A stretch of 58,084 bases of DNA from the IMG/VR virus record IMGVR_UViG_3300032285_005007, positions 1 through 58,084 of that record; one strand, 5' to 3'. Below the pieces are notes generated by a model. That model saw only the letters and a list, made by a program, of their open reading frames with translations, searched no databases and was not told where the DNA came from. Position numbers and translations under genes: made by a program. Position 1 is the first letter of the stretch. Each line of letters opens with the position of its first letter. Below are positions 1 to 7,008 of this stretch, one piece after another. The stretch comes from a virus.

Positions 1-618
1 GGTACAGGAATGATGCAAATGATGGATGCATTTGGTTGGGGATCATATTCACCTGCTATTAACTTTATGTTAATGCCTGTTAGTTATGATATACAAAAAA
101 TCCAAGCAATTGAATTTAACGATCAAATTAGAAAGTCACAGTATACATTTGAATTAGTAAACAATCAATTACGATTATTCCCAATTCCAATTTCACATTA
201 CCATACTTTACGTTTTGAATATATTTTAGAATCTGATCGTAATAATCCATACGCGAATAACAACGGACAAGATTTAATTACCAATGCCTCTAATGTGCCA
301 TACGAGAATCCAACTTATAACTCGATTAACTCAATTGGTCGTCAATGGATATTTGAATACGCTTTATCTATTTCTAAAGAAATTTTAGGATATGTTAGAG
401 GAAAATATGCTACTATTCCAATCCCTGGATCAGAAGTAACATTGAATCAAAGTGATTTGATTACGGCCGCAACAAGTGAAAAAACAGCATTGATAGAACG
501 TTTAAGAGCATATTTTGATACAACTTCTCGTAAAACATTACTTGCTAATAAAGCAGAAGAAGCACAAAGTCAAATGAGTATATTAACCGACGTTCCAATG
601 ACAATTTTTATAGGATAA
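1..618 (+). CDS. Neck protein, T4 gp13-like (5' end outside window)
   Basis: The reading frame is open from base 1 (Gly-Thr-Gly before the first Met at 10), so this is the C-terminal ~205 residues of a longer protein; T4 gp13 is about 309 residues. The pattern of a middle segment with FELVNNQLRLFPIP, a helical RQWIFEY...KEILGYVRGKY stretch, then IPIPGSEVTLN and a terminal FIG fits T4-type gp13 neck proteins, which with gp14 close the head after packaging and receive the tail. It is followed one base later by the gp14-like gene and then the gp15-like gene, the same order as in T4. The assignment rests on pattern recall and on gene order. Confidence 0.65.
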   Translation, partial: GTGMMQMMDAFGWGSYSPAINFMLMPVSYDIQKIQAIEFNDQIRKSQYTFELVNNQLRLFPIPISHYHTLRFEYILESDRNNPYANNNGQDLITNASNVPYENPTYNSINSIGRQWIFEYALSISKEILGYVRGKYATIPIPGSEVTLNQSDLITAATSEKTALIERLRAYFDTTSRKTLLANKAEEAQSQMSILTDVPMTIFIG

Positions 619-619
619 C

Positions 620-1129
620 ATGGCATTATTTGGTACACAACGTGACGTTTCTTTATTAAGACATCTTAATCGTGAGTTGTTATGGGATATTATTTCACAA
701 GAATGCGTGTATTATCAATTTAAAACAGGACCAACTAAAGTAAACATGTATGGTGAAATGGCTGGTGCAAAATATTATGGAGCACCGGTTATTTTAAACA
801 TGCTTGTTGATAGAGGTGATAATACTTCCCCAACTAGTGATATGGGTGTAGATTATGCTCGTCCTATGGTATTTAAATTCTTAGCAGACGATTTAGTTGA
901 TGCAAATCTAGTACCTGATGTAGGTGATATCATTATGTGGTATGAAGGATATTGGGAAGTTGAAAATACAAATGCTAACCAGTTATTTGTAGGTAAAGAC
1001 CCATCTTACCCATATGAACCAAACCCACTAAACCCAGGTTTAGGAAACTATGGCTCCAACATATCTATTATGTGTGTATGTCATTACGTACCTGCAGATA
1101 AAGTACAGATTACAAAAGAAAGGATATAA
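620..1129 (+). CDS. Neck protein, T4 gp14-like
   Basis: A 169-residue soluble protein without signal or membrane segment. A central GDIIMWYEGYWEVENT followed by QLFVGKDP resembles the 'GDLIYFP...LFEI' region of T4 gp14, but the protein is much shorter than T4 gp14 (256 residues). It lies between the gp13-like and gp15-like genes, with only 1 and 2 bases to its neighbours, so the three are surely co-transcribed. In T4, gp13 and gp14 form the neck collar where the tail joins. The similarity is faint and synteny carries much of the call. Confidence 0.55.
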   Translation: MALFGTQRDVSLLRHLNRELLWDIISQECVYYQFKTGPTKVNMYGEMAGAKYYGAPVILNMLVDRGDNTSPTSDMGVDYARPMVFKFLADDLVDANLVPDVGDIIMWYEGYWEVENTNANQLFVGKDPSYPYEPNPLNPGLGNYGSNISIMCVCHYVPADKVQITKERI

Positions 1130-1131
1130 AC

Positions 1132-2037
1132 ATGCCATCAAGAAGAAAACCAACCCCAAAATCTCAATTAGAGATCCAAAATGATCAGATACACCCATAC
1201 GTGTTTCCTGAAAATGGTAAATCTTATGGTAATCCTAACATACCTAATGACTTTAATCAATTTACTCCTACAAACCAAAGCGGAGTAAATTTTAACCGTT
1301 CAGAAAAATTATCTTTTACAGACGATACATCTAAACCATTTACAGTTGGATTACAGGATATAGACGAATCAATAATGTACTATTTTCAAAATGTAATTAA
1401 ACCAACAGTAATCCAAAATGGTGTTCGATTAGCAGTTCCTATTATATATGGTGCTCCTGAACGTTGGAAATCAGTAACCAAAGATGGATATTATAAAGAT
1501 AAAAATGGAGCAATTATGTCTCCTTTGATTATGTTTAAAAGGGATACAATGGATAAAAACCGTTCCCTAACAAACAAATTAGATGCTAATACACCTCATC
1601 TTTATACATCTTGGGTAACTAAATACGATTCTAAAAATGCATATTCGAATTTTAGTGTATTAACAAATCGTATTCCTGTTAAACAATTTGTAGTAAACGT
1701 AGTACCTGATTATGTTAACTTAACCTATACATGTATTGCCCAAACATATTATGTAGAACAACTTAATAAAATAATTGAAGCAGTAAACTATGCTTCTGAT
1801 GCGTATTGGGGTGATCCTGAACGCTTTAAATTTAAAGCATCTATTGATTCATATTCTACAGTAGTAGAAATTGGAGATAGTACCGCTCGTATTGTAAAAG
1901 GAACTTTTACCATTAAACTATTTGGTTATATTGTACCAGATACCATTCAAAAAGAGGTAACAGCTATTAAAAAATATAATAGTAAAGCCCAAGTTATTAT
2001 CGGAGCAGAAACAGTTAATAATTTAAATAATCTATAA
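1132..2037 (+). CDS. Tail completion / sheath stabiliser, T4 gp15-like
   Basis: A 301-residue protein. Residues ~95-115 (NGVRLAVPIIYGAPERW) match the 'RVPITYAS' region of T4 gp15. The central NRIPVKQFVVNVVPDYVNLT matches its 'NPSPIKMIYELSIFTRYEDD' region, and RIVKGTFTIKLFGYIVPD matches the late 'EWSLTFEVNGWMYPP' strand. gp15 forms the hexameric terminator on top of tube and sheath and docks to the neck. The basic, Pro-rich first ~70 residues look disordered. Position directly after the two neck genes supports the call. Confidence 0.65.
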   Translation: MPSRRKPTPKSQLEIQNDQIHPYVFPENGKSYGNPNIPNDFNQFTPTNQSGVNFNRSEKLSFTDDTSKPFTVGLQDIDESIMYYFQNVIKPTVIQNGVRLAVPIIYGAPERWKSVTKDGYYKDKNGAIMSPLIMFKRDTMDKNRSLTNKLDANTPHLYTSWVTKYDSKNAYSNFSVLTNRIPVKQFVVNVVPDYVNLTYTCIAQTYYVEQLNKIIEAVNYASDAYWGDPERFKFKASIDSYSTVVEIGDSTARIVKGTFTIKLFGYIVPDTIQKEVTAIKKYNSKAQVIIGAETVNNLNNL

Positions 2038-2040
2038 CAA

Positions 2041-2187
2041 ATGGCAGCAAAAACAAAAGGACAAGCAACAGTTTCATTCGTAAGCAAACCTAAAAAGAAA
2101 AACCCGGGCGTTCACGCAAAATCAAAATCAAGTAAAAACAAGAACAGCAAAAATTATGTTAAGTCATATGTTTCCCAAGGAAAATAA
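2041..2187 (+). CDS. Small lysine-rich protein (48 aa)
   Basis: An ATG three bases after the gp15-like stop opens a 48-codon frame ending TAA at 2187. About a third of the residues are Lys or Arg; the centre reads KPKKKNPGVHAKSKSSK and the end YVKSYVSQGK. I recall small basic proteins of this 'PGVHAK...K..YRGQGR' pattern in other large phages, but their role is unknown to me. It could bind nucleic acid or be a minor virion component. The tight spacing inside the neck/tail block and the patterned basic sequence argue that it is real. Confidence 0.6.
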   Translation: MAAKTKGQATVSFVSKPKKKNPGVHAKSKSSKNKNSKNYVKSYVSQGK

Positions 2188-2198
2188 TATATAGATTT

Positions 2199-2525
2199 AT
2201 GGCCATCCAATCTACTTCAACATTCGAGTACAATTCAGGAACATATACAAATCCATATTTCCGTTTAGTACTTCATTTACCACTAAGTGGTGATCAAACA
2301 CCAATTGATTGTTTTATGTACCCATCAAAAGATGCTTACGTAAGTGGAAGCAGTTATATTGCATGTTTACCATTTTATGTTTCAAATGCATCTGCATCTA
2401 TAGATAACGATGCAAGCAATGTAGTAAATAAATTCTTATTATATGCTACAAATGAAATTACCGGATCCTTGGAGATTATGAGTCCTGGTTCTACATTTGA
2501 TGTAGTTGAAATACCAACTATTTAA
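2199..2525 (+). CDS. Hypothetical structural-region protein (108 aa)
   Basis: A 108-residue protein rich in Ser, Thr, Asn and aromatic residues with alternating hydrophobic positions, which suggests beta structure (LVLHLPLSGDQTPIDCFMYP; KFLLYATNEITGSLEIMSPG). It has no signal peptide or membrane helix. It lies between the gp15-like gene and the sheath genes, so a minor tail or head-tail component is plausible. I do not recognise the family. Confidence 0.5.
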   Translation: MAIQSTSTFEYNSGTYTNPYFRLVLHLPLSGDQTPIDCFMYPSKDAYVSGSSYIACLPFYVSNASASIDNDASNVVNKFLLYATNEITGSLEIMSPGSTFDVVEIPTI

Positions 2526-2541
2526 TTTTGAATAGATCCAT

Positions 2542-2551
2542 ATATTTATAA
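2542..2551 (+). promoter_or_regulatory. Late-type upstream motif ATATTTATAA
   Basis: An exact copy of a 10-mer that recurs upstream of structural genes in this window, followed by ACACAAA, 22 bases before the ATG at 2574. Probably a phage late promoter element. Confidence 0.55.
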
Positions 2552-2573
2552 ACACAAATTAATAAATTAAATT

Positions 2574-2837
2574 ATGTCAATAGTTACAGAACAAAAGTTT
2601 TTATCAGAAGAAGAATTAACTTCTTTAAAAAAAATCCAAACAAATACACAAGCGTTAATTGCTGAATTAGGTGAAATTGAATTAGTTAAATTGCAGTTAG
2701 AAAATCGCCACGATGCTGCTAAAACATTCTTAAGTGAATTAAGAACTAATGAACAAGAATTTACCAAAAATGTATTTGATAAATATGGTAAAGTCAATGT
2801 TAATCCTGAAACCGGTGAAATTACAGTGATAGGTTAA
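2574..2837 (+). CDS. Hypothetical coiled-coil protein (87 aa)
   Basis: An 87-residue, mostly helical, acidic protein. Residues ~8-65 are a Leu/Glu/Lys-rich heptad-like stretch (SEEELTSLKKIQTNTQALIA and onward), ending in a short YGKVNVNPETGEITVIG tail. It has its own upstream ATATTTATAA motif and sits just before the sheath genes. A small chaperone or minor tail protein is possible. No function is recognised. Confidence 0.5.
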   Translation: MSIVTEQKFLSEEELTSLKKIQTNTQALIAELGEIELVKLQLENRHDAAKTFLSELRTNEQEFTKNVFDKYGKVNVNPETGEITVIG

Positions 2838-2855
2838 TCTGGATTTAAATACACC

Positions 2856-2865
2856 ATATTTATAA
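2856..2865 (+). promoter_or_regulatory. Late-type upstream motif ATATTTATAA
   Basis: An exact motif copy followed by TAAAATAAA, 17 bases before the first sheath ATG at 2883. This is the expected place for a strong late promoter. Confidence 0.6.
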
Positions 2866-2882
2866 TAAAATAAATTATTACA

Positions 2883-4652
2883 ATGGCAGAAACAATTGTA
2901 TCACCTGGTGTATTAGCGATAGAGAACGATCAATCATTCACAACTCAACAACCTGTTCAAGCAGGTGCTGCTATCGTAGGCCCAACAGTAAAAGGTAAAG
3001 TAGGTATTCCTACATTGGTAACAACATATAGTGATTACGTTAATAAATTTGGTACATCTTTTTTAAGTGGAAGCCAATATTACACTTATTTTACTTCAAT
3101 TGCAGCATATAACTATTTTGCAGGTGGTGGGAATACTCTATTAGTTACTCGTGTAGTAAGTGGAAGTACTACTACAGCTTGGACCCCAGCATCATCATCA
3201 TTCATTTCATCATCAGCATTTAATGCCGGAGCACCATATAATACTTCTCCATTTGTATTAGAAACAATATCTGAAGGAGTTCTTATGAATAGTGTTGGCC
3301 CTACAGGGTCAAATGGTACTTTATTAAGTGGTTCAAATGAAAACTATAGATGGCAAATTACATCACCAAATACAAGTAGTGGAACTTTTTATTTAGTTAT
3401 CCGTCAAGGAAATGATTCAAACGTTCAACAATCCGTTTTAGAAACTTGGGGTCCACTTTCATTAGATCCATTTGCTTCAAATTATATTGAAAAAGTAATT
3501 GGTAACCAAGTTGAAAATATAGCAAGCGATAATGGTGAATTTTATATCCAACTTTCAGGTAGCTATATTAACAAATCTGCATATGTACGTGTTAGTAGAG
3601 TCAACCAGACAACCCCAGGATATTTAGATAATGTAGGTAATCCAAAACCACAATATACAGGATCTATTCCAATAGCTCAAACAGGTGTATTTGGAGATGG
3701 TAAAGGAAAAAACATCCCAACAGGTGTTGCGGGTGCATATTATAATAATATTACAGATACAAATGTTCAAGGTTTAAGTCCTTATGAATATACTTCATCT
3801 ATTTCGTTATTAGCTAATAAAGATGCATTTAAATATAATTTATTAGTTGCACCCGGACTAATTGCTGACCCAACATATTATCCTTCACATTATACTGTAG
3901 TAAATCAAATTATTAATACTGTACAATCAAGAGGTGATGCAATGACCTTAATTGATTTAGTAGGATATAATTCCAATCTACTCCCAGTAGTAGCAAATGC
4001 TCAATCTTTTGATACTTCATATGCTGCGGCTTATTGGCCTTGGGTTTATACTGTAGATCCTAGTACTGCAAATCAAGTTTGGATTCCTGCAACAACTATG
4101 ATCCCAAGAGTATATGCTCAAAATGATGCTATTGCTTATCCTTGGTATGCACCAGCAGGTATTAATCGAGGAATAATGACAAACGTTATTAAAACCGAGC
4201 GTGTATTAACTCAAGGAAACAGAGATACATTATACCAAGCAAATATTAATCCAATTGCAACCCTACAAACTCAAACTGGAGCTTCAGTAACAGTATTTGG
4301 ACAAAAAACATTGCAGAAAAAAGCAAGTGCCTTAGATCGTGTAAATGTACGTCGTTTATTAATTGAATTAAAAAGTTATATTTCTCAAATTGCTGATACA
4401 TTTGTATTTGAACAAAATACCGAAGCAACAAGAAATAGTTTCTTATCTTTAATTAATCCTTATTTATCATTAGTTCAACAACAACAAGGTTTAACAGCAT
4501 TCCAAGTTATTATCAATGAAACTAATAATCCACCATCAGTAGTAGATCAAAACCAATTAGTAGGTCAAATCTATTTACAACCTACTAGAACAATTGAATT
4601 CATTGTACTAGACTTTAATATATTACCTACAGGTGCAACGTTTCCTGCTTAA
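2883..4652 (+). CDS. 18: Tail sheath protein, gp18-like (copy 1)
   Basis: A 589-residue contractile tail sheath subunit, which polymerises around the tube and contracts to drive it through the host envelope. The N terminus has the sheath signature VSPGV, then PVQAGAAIVGPTVKG, SIAAYNYF.GGG and LLVTRVVSGS. The C-terminal sheath domain has ASALDRVNVRRLLIELK, FEQNTEATR, and VDQNQLVGQIYLQPTRTIEF. The middle ~250 residues are the variable protrusion domain. A second complete paralogue starts 46 bases downstream, and each copy has its own ATATTTATAA motif. Confidence 0.95.
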   Translation: MAETIVSPGVLAIENDQSFTTQQPVQAGAAIVGPTVKGKVGIPTLVTTYSDYVNKFGTSFLSGSQYYTYFTSIAAYNYFAGGGNTLLVTRVVSGSTTTAWTPASSSFISSSAFNAGAPYNTSPFVLETISEGVLMNSVGPTGSNGTLLSGSNENYRWQITSPNTSSGTFYLVIRQGNDSNVQQSVLETWGPLSLDPFASNYIEKVIGNQVENIASDNGEFYIQLSGSYINKSAYVRVSRVNQTTPGYLDNVGNPKPQYTGSIPIAQTGVFGDGKGKNIPTGVAGAYYNNITDTNVQGLSPYEYTSSISLLANKDAFKYNLLVAPGLIADPTYYPSHYTVVNQIINTVQSRGDAMTLIDLVGYNSNLLPVVANAQSFDTSYAAAYWPWVYTVDPSTANQVWIPATTMIPRVYAQNDAIAYPWYAPAGINRGIMTNVIKTERVLTQGNRDTLYQANINPIATLQTQTGASVTVFGQKTLQKKASALDRVNVRRLLIELKSYISQIADTFVFEQNTEATRNSFLSLINPYLSLVQQQQGLTAFQVIINETNNPPSVVDQNQLVGQIYLQPTRTIEFIVLDFNILPTGATFPA

Positions 4653-4676
4653 CAATATATTTTAAAGAGAATATTC

Positions 4677-4686
4677 ATATTTATAA
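4677..4686 (+). promoter_or_regulatory. Late-type upstream motif ATATTTATAA
   Basis: An exact motif copy followed by TAAAAAG, 12 bases before the ATG of the second sheath gene at 4699. Confidence 0.6.
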
Positions 4687-4698
4687 TAAAAAGATAAA

Positions 4699-6405
4699 AT
4701 GGCAAATTTTACAGTATCCCCTGGGGTAGCAATTAGTGAGATAGACAACACGTATTTAACAGGAAATCCTGTTCAAGCTGGTGCTGCTATTATAGGCCCA
4801 ACAGTTAAAGGACCTGTTGAGGTACCAACATTGGTAACTTCTTACTCTGATTTCGTAACATTATTTGGAGATAATTTTGTTAGTGGTGGTAACGCTTATT
4901 CATACCTTACTTCAATTGCAGCTTACAACTATTTCAATTACGGTGGAACTTCATTATTAGTAGCACGTGTAGTAACTGGATCATATACTTCAGCAACTAG
5001 TACTTTAGTTACAAACTATTTAAATGCAGCTTCATCTTCATTTACTTTAGAAACCATTTCTAAAGGTATTATAATGAACAGTTCAAGTTCATTGAATGTT
5101 TCTGGAGCATTAGAATCAGGATCAGCAGATAATATTAGATGGGAAATTACCAATTCTAATACTGGATCAGGTACATTTAATGTAGTAATTAGAAGAGGAA
5201 ATGATACTACAAACAATAAAGTTGTTTTAGAGGCATTTAACAATGTTAATCTAGATCCAAACTCTTCAAGATACATTTCTCAAGTAATTGGTGATCAAAC
5301 TTTGAATTATAACTCCACCACTAATCAAATGGAATTAAGTGGAAGTTATGCTAATTTATCTAAATACGTACGAGTTAAATCGGTTAATGCCCCTACACCA
5401 AATTATTTTGATGCTAGTGGTCAACCTGTATCAGCATATACTGCTTCTATCCCACTTAACGGAAGTGGATCATTTTATAATGCAACTGGAGACATTTCAG
5501 GATCCACAGGAGCTACAATGTATGATAACATTGGTACTAATACACAAGGTTTAATAGGTTCATGCTACAACAACATGATCTCATTACTTGGAAATTCAGA
5601 AGCATACCAATTTAATGTATTATTTACTCCTGGATTAACTAACGATAATCACGCAGCACAAATTACAAACATTATTACAAACACTCAACAACGTGGAGAT
5701 AATTTGTATGTAACAGATTTAACAGCTTTCAACGGAACAGTTGCTAGCGCAGTAGCTCAAGCCCAAACAAGAGATACTTCATATGCTGCCACCTACTGGC
5801 CTTGGGTTCGTATTGTAGACCCAGCAACAGGAAAACAAGTATGGGTACCAGCTTCAACTGTAATACCAGGTGTATATGCTTTCAACGATAAAGTAGCTGC
5901 TCCATGGTTTGCACCAGCAGGTATTAATAGAGGTGGATTGTCTACAGTATTACAAGCTCAATACAAATTATCTCAAGGAAATAAAGATACTTTATATTCA
6001 AGCAATATTAACCCAATTGCAACATTACCTAAACAAGGTGTTGTAGTATACGGACAAAAAACATTACAAAAAGCTCAATCGGCTCTTGATCGTGTAAATG
6101 TACGTCGTTTGATGATTGAATTAAAAAATTACATCCGTCAAATTTCCAATACATTAGTATTTGAACAAAATACAAATGCTACAAGAACAGTATTTGTTAC
6201 AAGAGTTACTCCATATTTGGAAGGAATTCAACAAAAACAAGGATTATACGCGTTTAAAGTAGTAATGGATGCTTCAAATAACGGACCAGCAGTAATTGAC
6301 CAAAACCAATTAATCGGTCAAATTTACGTACAACCAACACGCACAGCCGAATTTATATCTCTAGATTTCATCATTACACCAACAGGAACTGAATTCCCAG
6401 GATAA
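4699..6405 (+). CDS. 18: Tail sheath protein, gp18-like (copy 2)
   Basis: A 568-residue paralogue of the preceding gene. The two share the N-terminal frame (VSPGV, PVQAGAAIIGPTVKG, SIAAYNYF, GGTSLLVARVV) and the C-terminal frame (SALDRVNVRRLMIELKNYI, FEQNTNATR, IDQNQLIGQIYVQPTRT). They diverge in the central domain that faces outward on the sheath. Both copies are intact with no stops. The phage may build a mixed sheath or use two sheath types. It is followed by the tail tube gene. Confidence 0.95.
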   Translation: MANFTVSPGVAISEIDNTYLTGNPVQAGAAIIGPTVKGPVEVPTLVTSYSDFVTLFGDNFVSGGNAYSYLTSIAAYNYFNYGGTSLLVARVVTGSYTSATSTLVTNYLNAASSSFTLETISKGIIMNSSSSLNVSGALESGSADNIRWEITNSNTGSGTFNVVIRRGNDTTNNKVVLEAFNNVNLDPNSSRYISQVIGDQTLNYNSTTNQMELSGSYANLSKYVRVKSVNAPTPNYFDASGQPVSAYTASIPLNGSGSFYNATGDISGSTGATMYDNIGTNTQGLIGSCYNNMISLLGNSEAYQFNVLFTPGLTNDNHAAQITNIITNTQQRGDNLYVTDLTAFNGTVASAVAQAQTRDTSYAATYWPWVRIVDPATGKQVWVPASTVIPGVYAFNDKVAAPWFAPAGINRGGLSTVLQAQYKLSQGNKDTLYSSNINPIATLPKQGVVVYGQKTLQKAQSALDRVNVRRLMIELKNYIRQISNTLVFEQNTNATRTVFVTRVTPYLEGIQQKQGLYAFKVVMDASNNGPAVIDQNQLIGQIYVQPTRTAEFISLDFIITPTGTEFPG

Positions 6406-6421
6406 AAAATAAAAATATTTA

Positions 6422-6431
6422 ATATTTATAA
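6422..6431 (+). promoter_or_regulatory. Late-type upstream motif ATATTTATAA
   Basis: An exact motif copy followed by TAAAAAG, 15 bases before the tail tube ATG at 6447. Confidence 0.6.
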
Positions 6432-6446
6432 TAAAAAGAAAACAAA

Positions 6447-6935
6447 ATGGCAATTTTAGATCAAAATCAAATATTTTTTACCCCATTTGAACCAAAACAA
6501 AGCAACCGCTTTATTGTTTCAATTGACGGTGTTCCTGGATATTTAGTTAAAGGAGTTAGTGCGATCTCTATGACACAAACAGCAGTTGCCCTTAACCATA
6601 TCAACATCCAACGATATGTAAAAGGAAAAACTGTTTGGGGACCTATCACATTTACAATGTATGAATCAATCACTCCATCAGGTGCACAAGCAGTAATGGA
6701 ATGGGTACGTTTAGGTCACGAATCAGTAACAGGTAGAGATGGATATTCTGATTTTTATAAAAAAGATATTACCTTTAATTCTGTAGGACCTGTAGGTGAT
6801 TACGTATCTGAATGGGTAATCAAAGGAGCTGTAATTACAAGTGTTAACTTTGGTGATTATAACTGGGATGATGATGGAACTGTAGTAAACATTACAGTTG
6901 AAGTTCAACCAGATTACTGTGTATTGAATTACTAA
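6447..6935 (+). CDS. 19: Tail tube protein, gp19-like
   Basis: A 162-residue protein of typical T4 gp19 length (163). It begins with FTPFEPKQSNRFIVSIDGVP and GYLVKGVSAISMTQT, has a central KGKTVWGPITFTMYES and SGAQAVMEWVRLGHES, and ends with a strand-rich region (VITSVNFGDYNWDDDG, NITVEVQPDYCVLN). This is the tube-forming fold of contractile tails, the rigid conduit inside the sheath. A Rho-independent terminator follows, so this closes the first tail transcription unit. Confidence 0.9.
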   Translation: MAILDQNQIFFTPFEPKQSNRFIVSIDGVPGYLVKGVSAISMTQTAVALNHINIQRYVKGKTVWGPITFTMYESITPSGAQAVMEWVRLGHESVTGRDGYSDFYKKDITFNSVGPVGDYVSEWVIKGAVITSVNFGDYNWDDDGTVVNITVEVQPDYCVLNY

Positions 6936-6957
6936 GAACAAACCAACAAATTATACG

Positions 6958-6984
6958 AAAGCTCCAAAGAAATTTGGGGCTTTT
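6958..6984 (+). terminator. Rho-independent terminator after tail tube gene
   Basis: The arms AGCTCCAAA and TTTGGGGCT pair (one G-T wobble) around a GAA loop and run into TTTT. It separates the tube gene from the inserted secreted-protein gene at 7009. Confidence 0.75.
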
Positions 6985-7004
6985 ACTTTCTTTCAATATA
7001 TTGG
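6973..7004 (+). promoter_or_regulatory. Candidate Bacteroidota-type promoter before the secreted protein gene
   Basis: TTTG at 6973-6976 and TATATTGG at 6997-7004 are separated by 20 bases, close to the Bacteroidota pattern TTTG / TAnnTTTG. The TTTG lies inside the terminator stem. The ATG at 7009 starts 4 bases after the -7-like box, so a transcript from it would be leaderless or nearly so. Confidence 0.4.
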
Positions 7005-7008
7005 GCTT

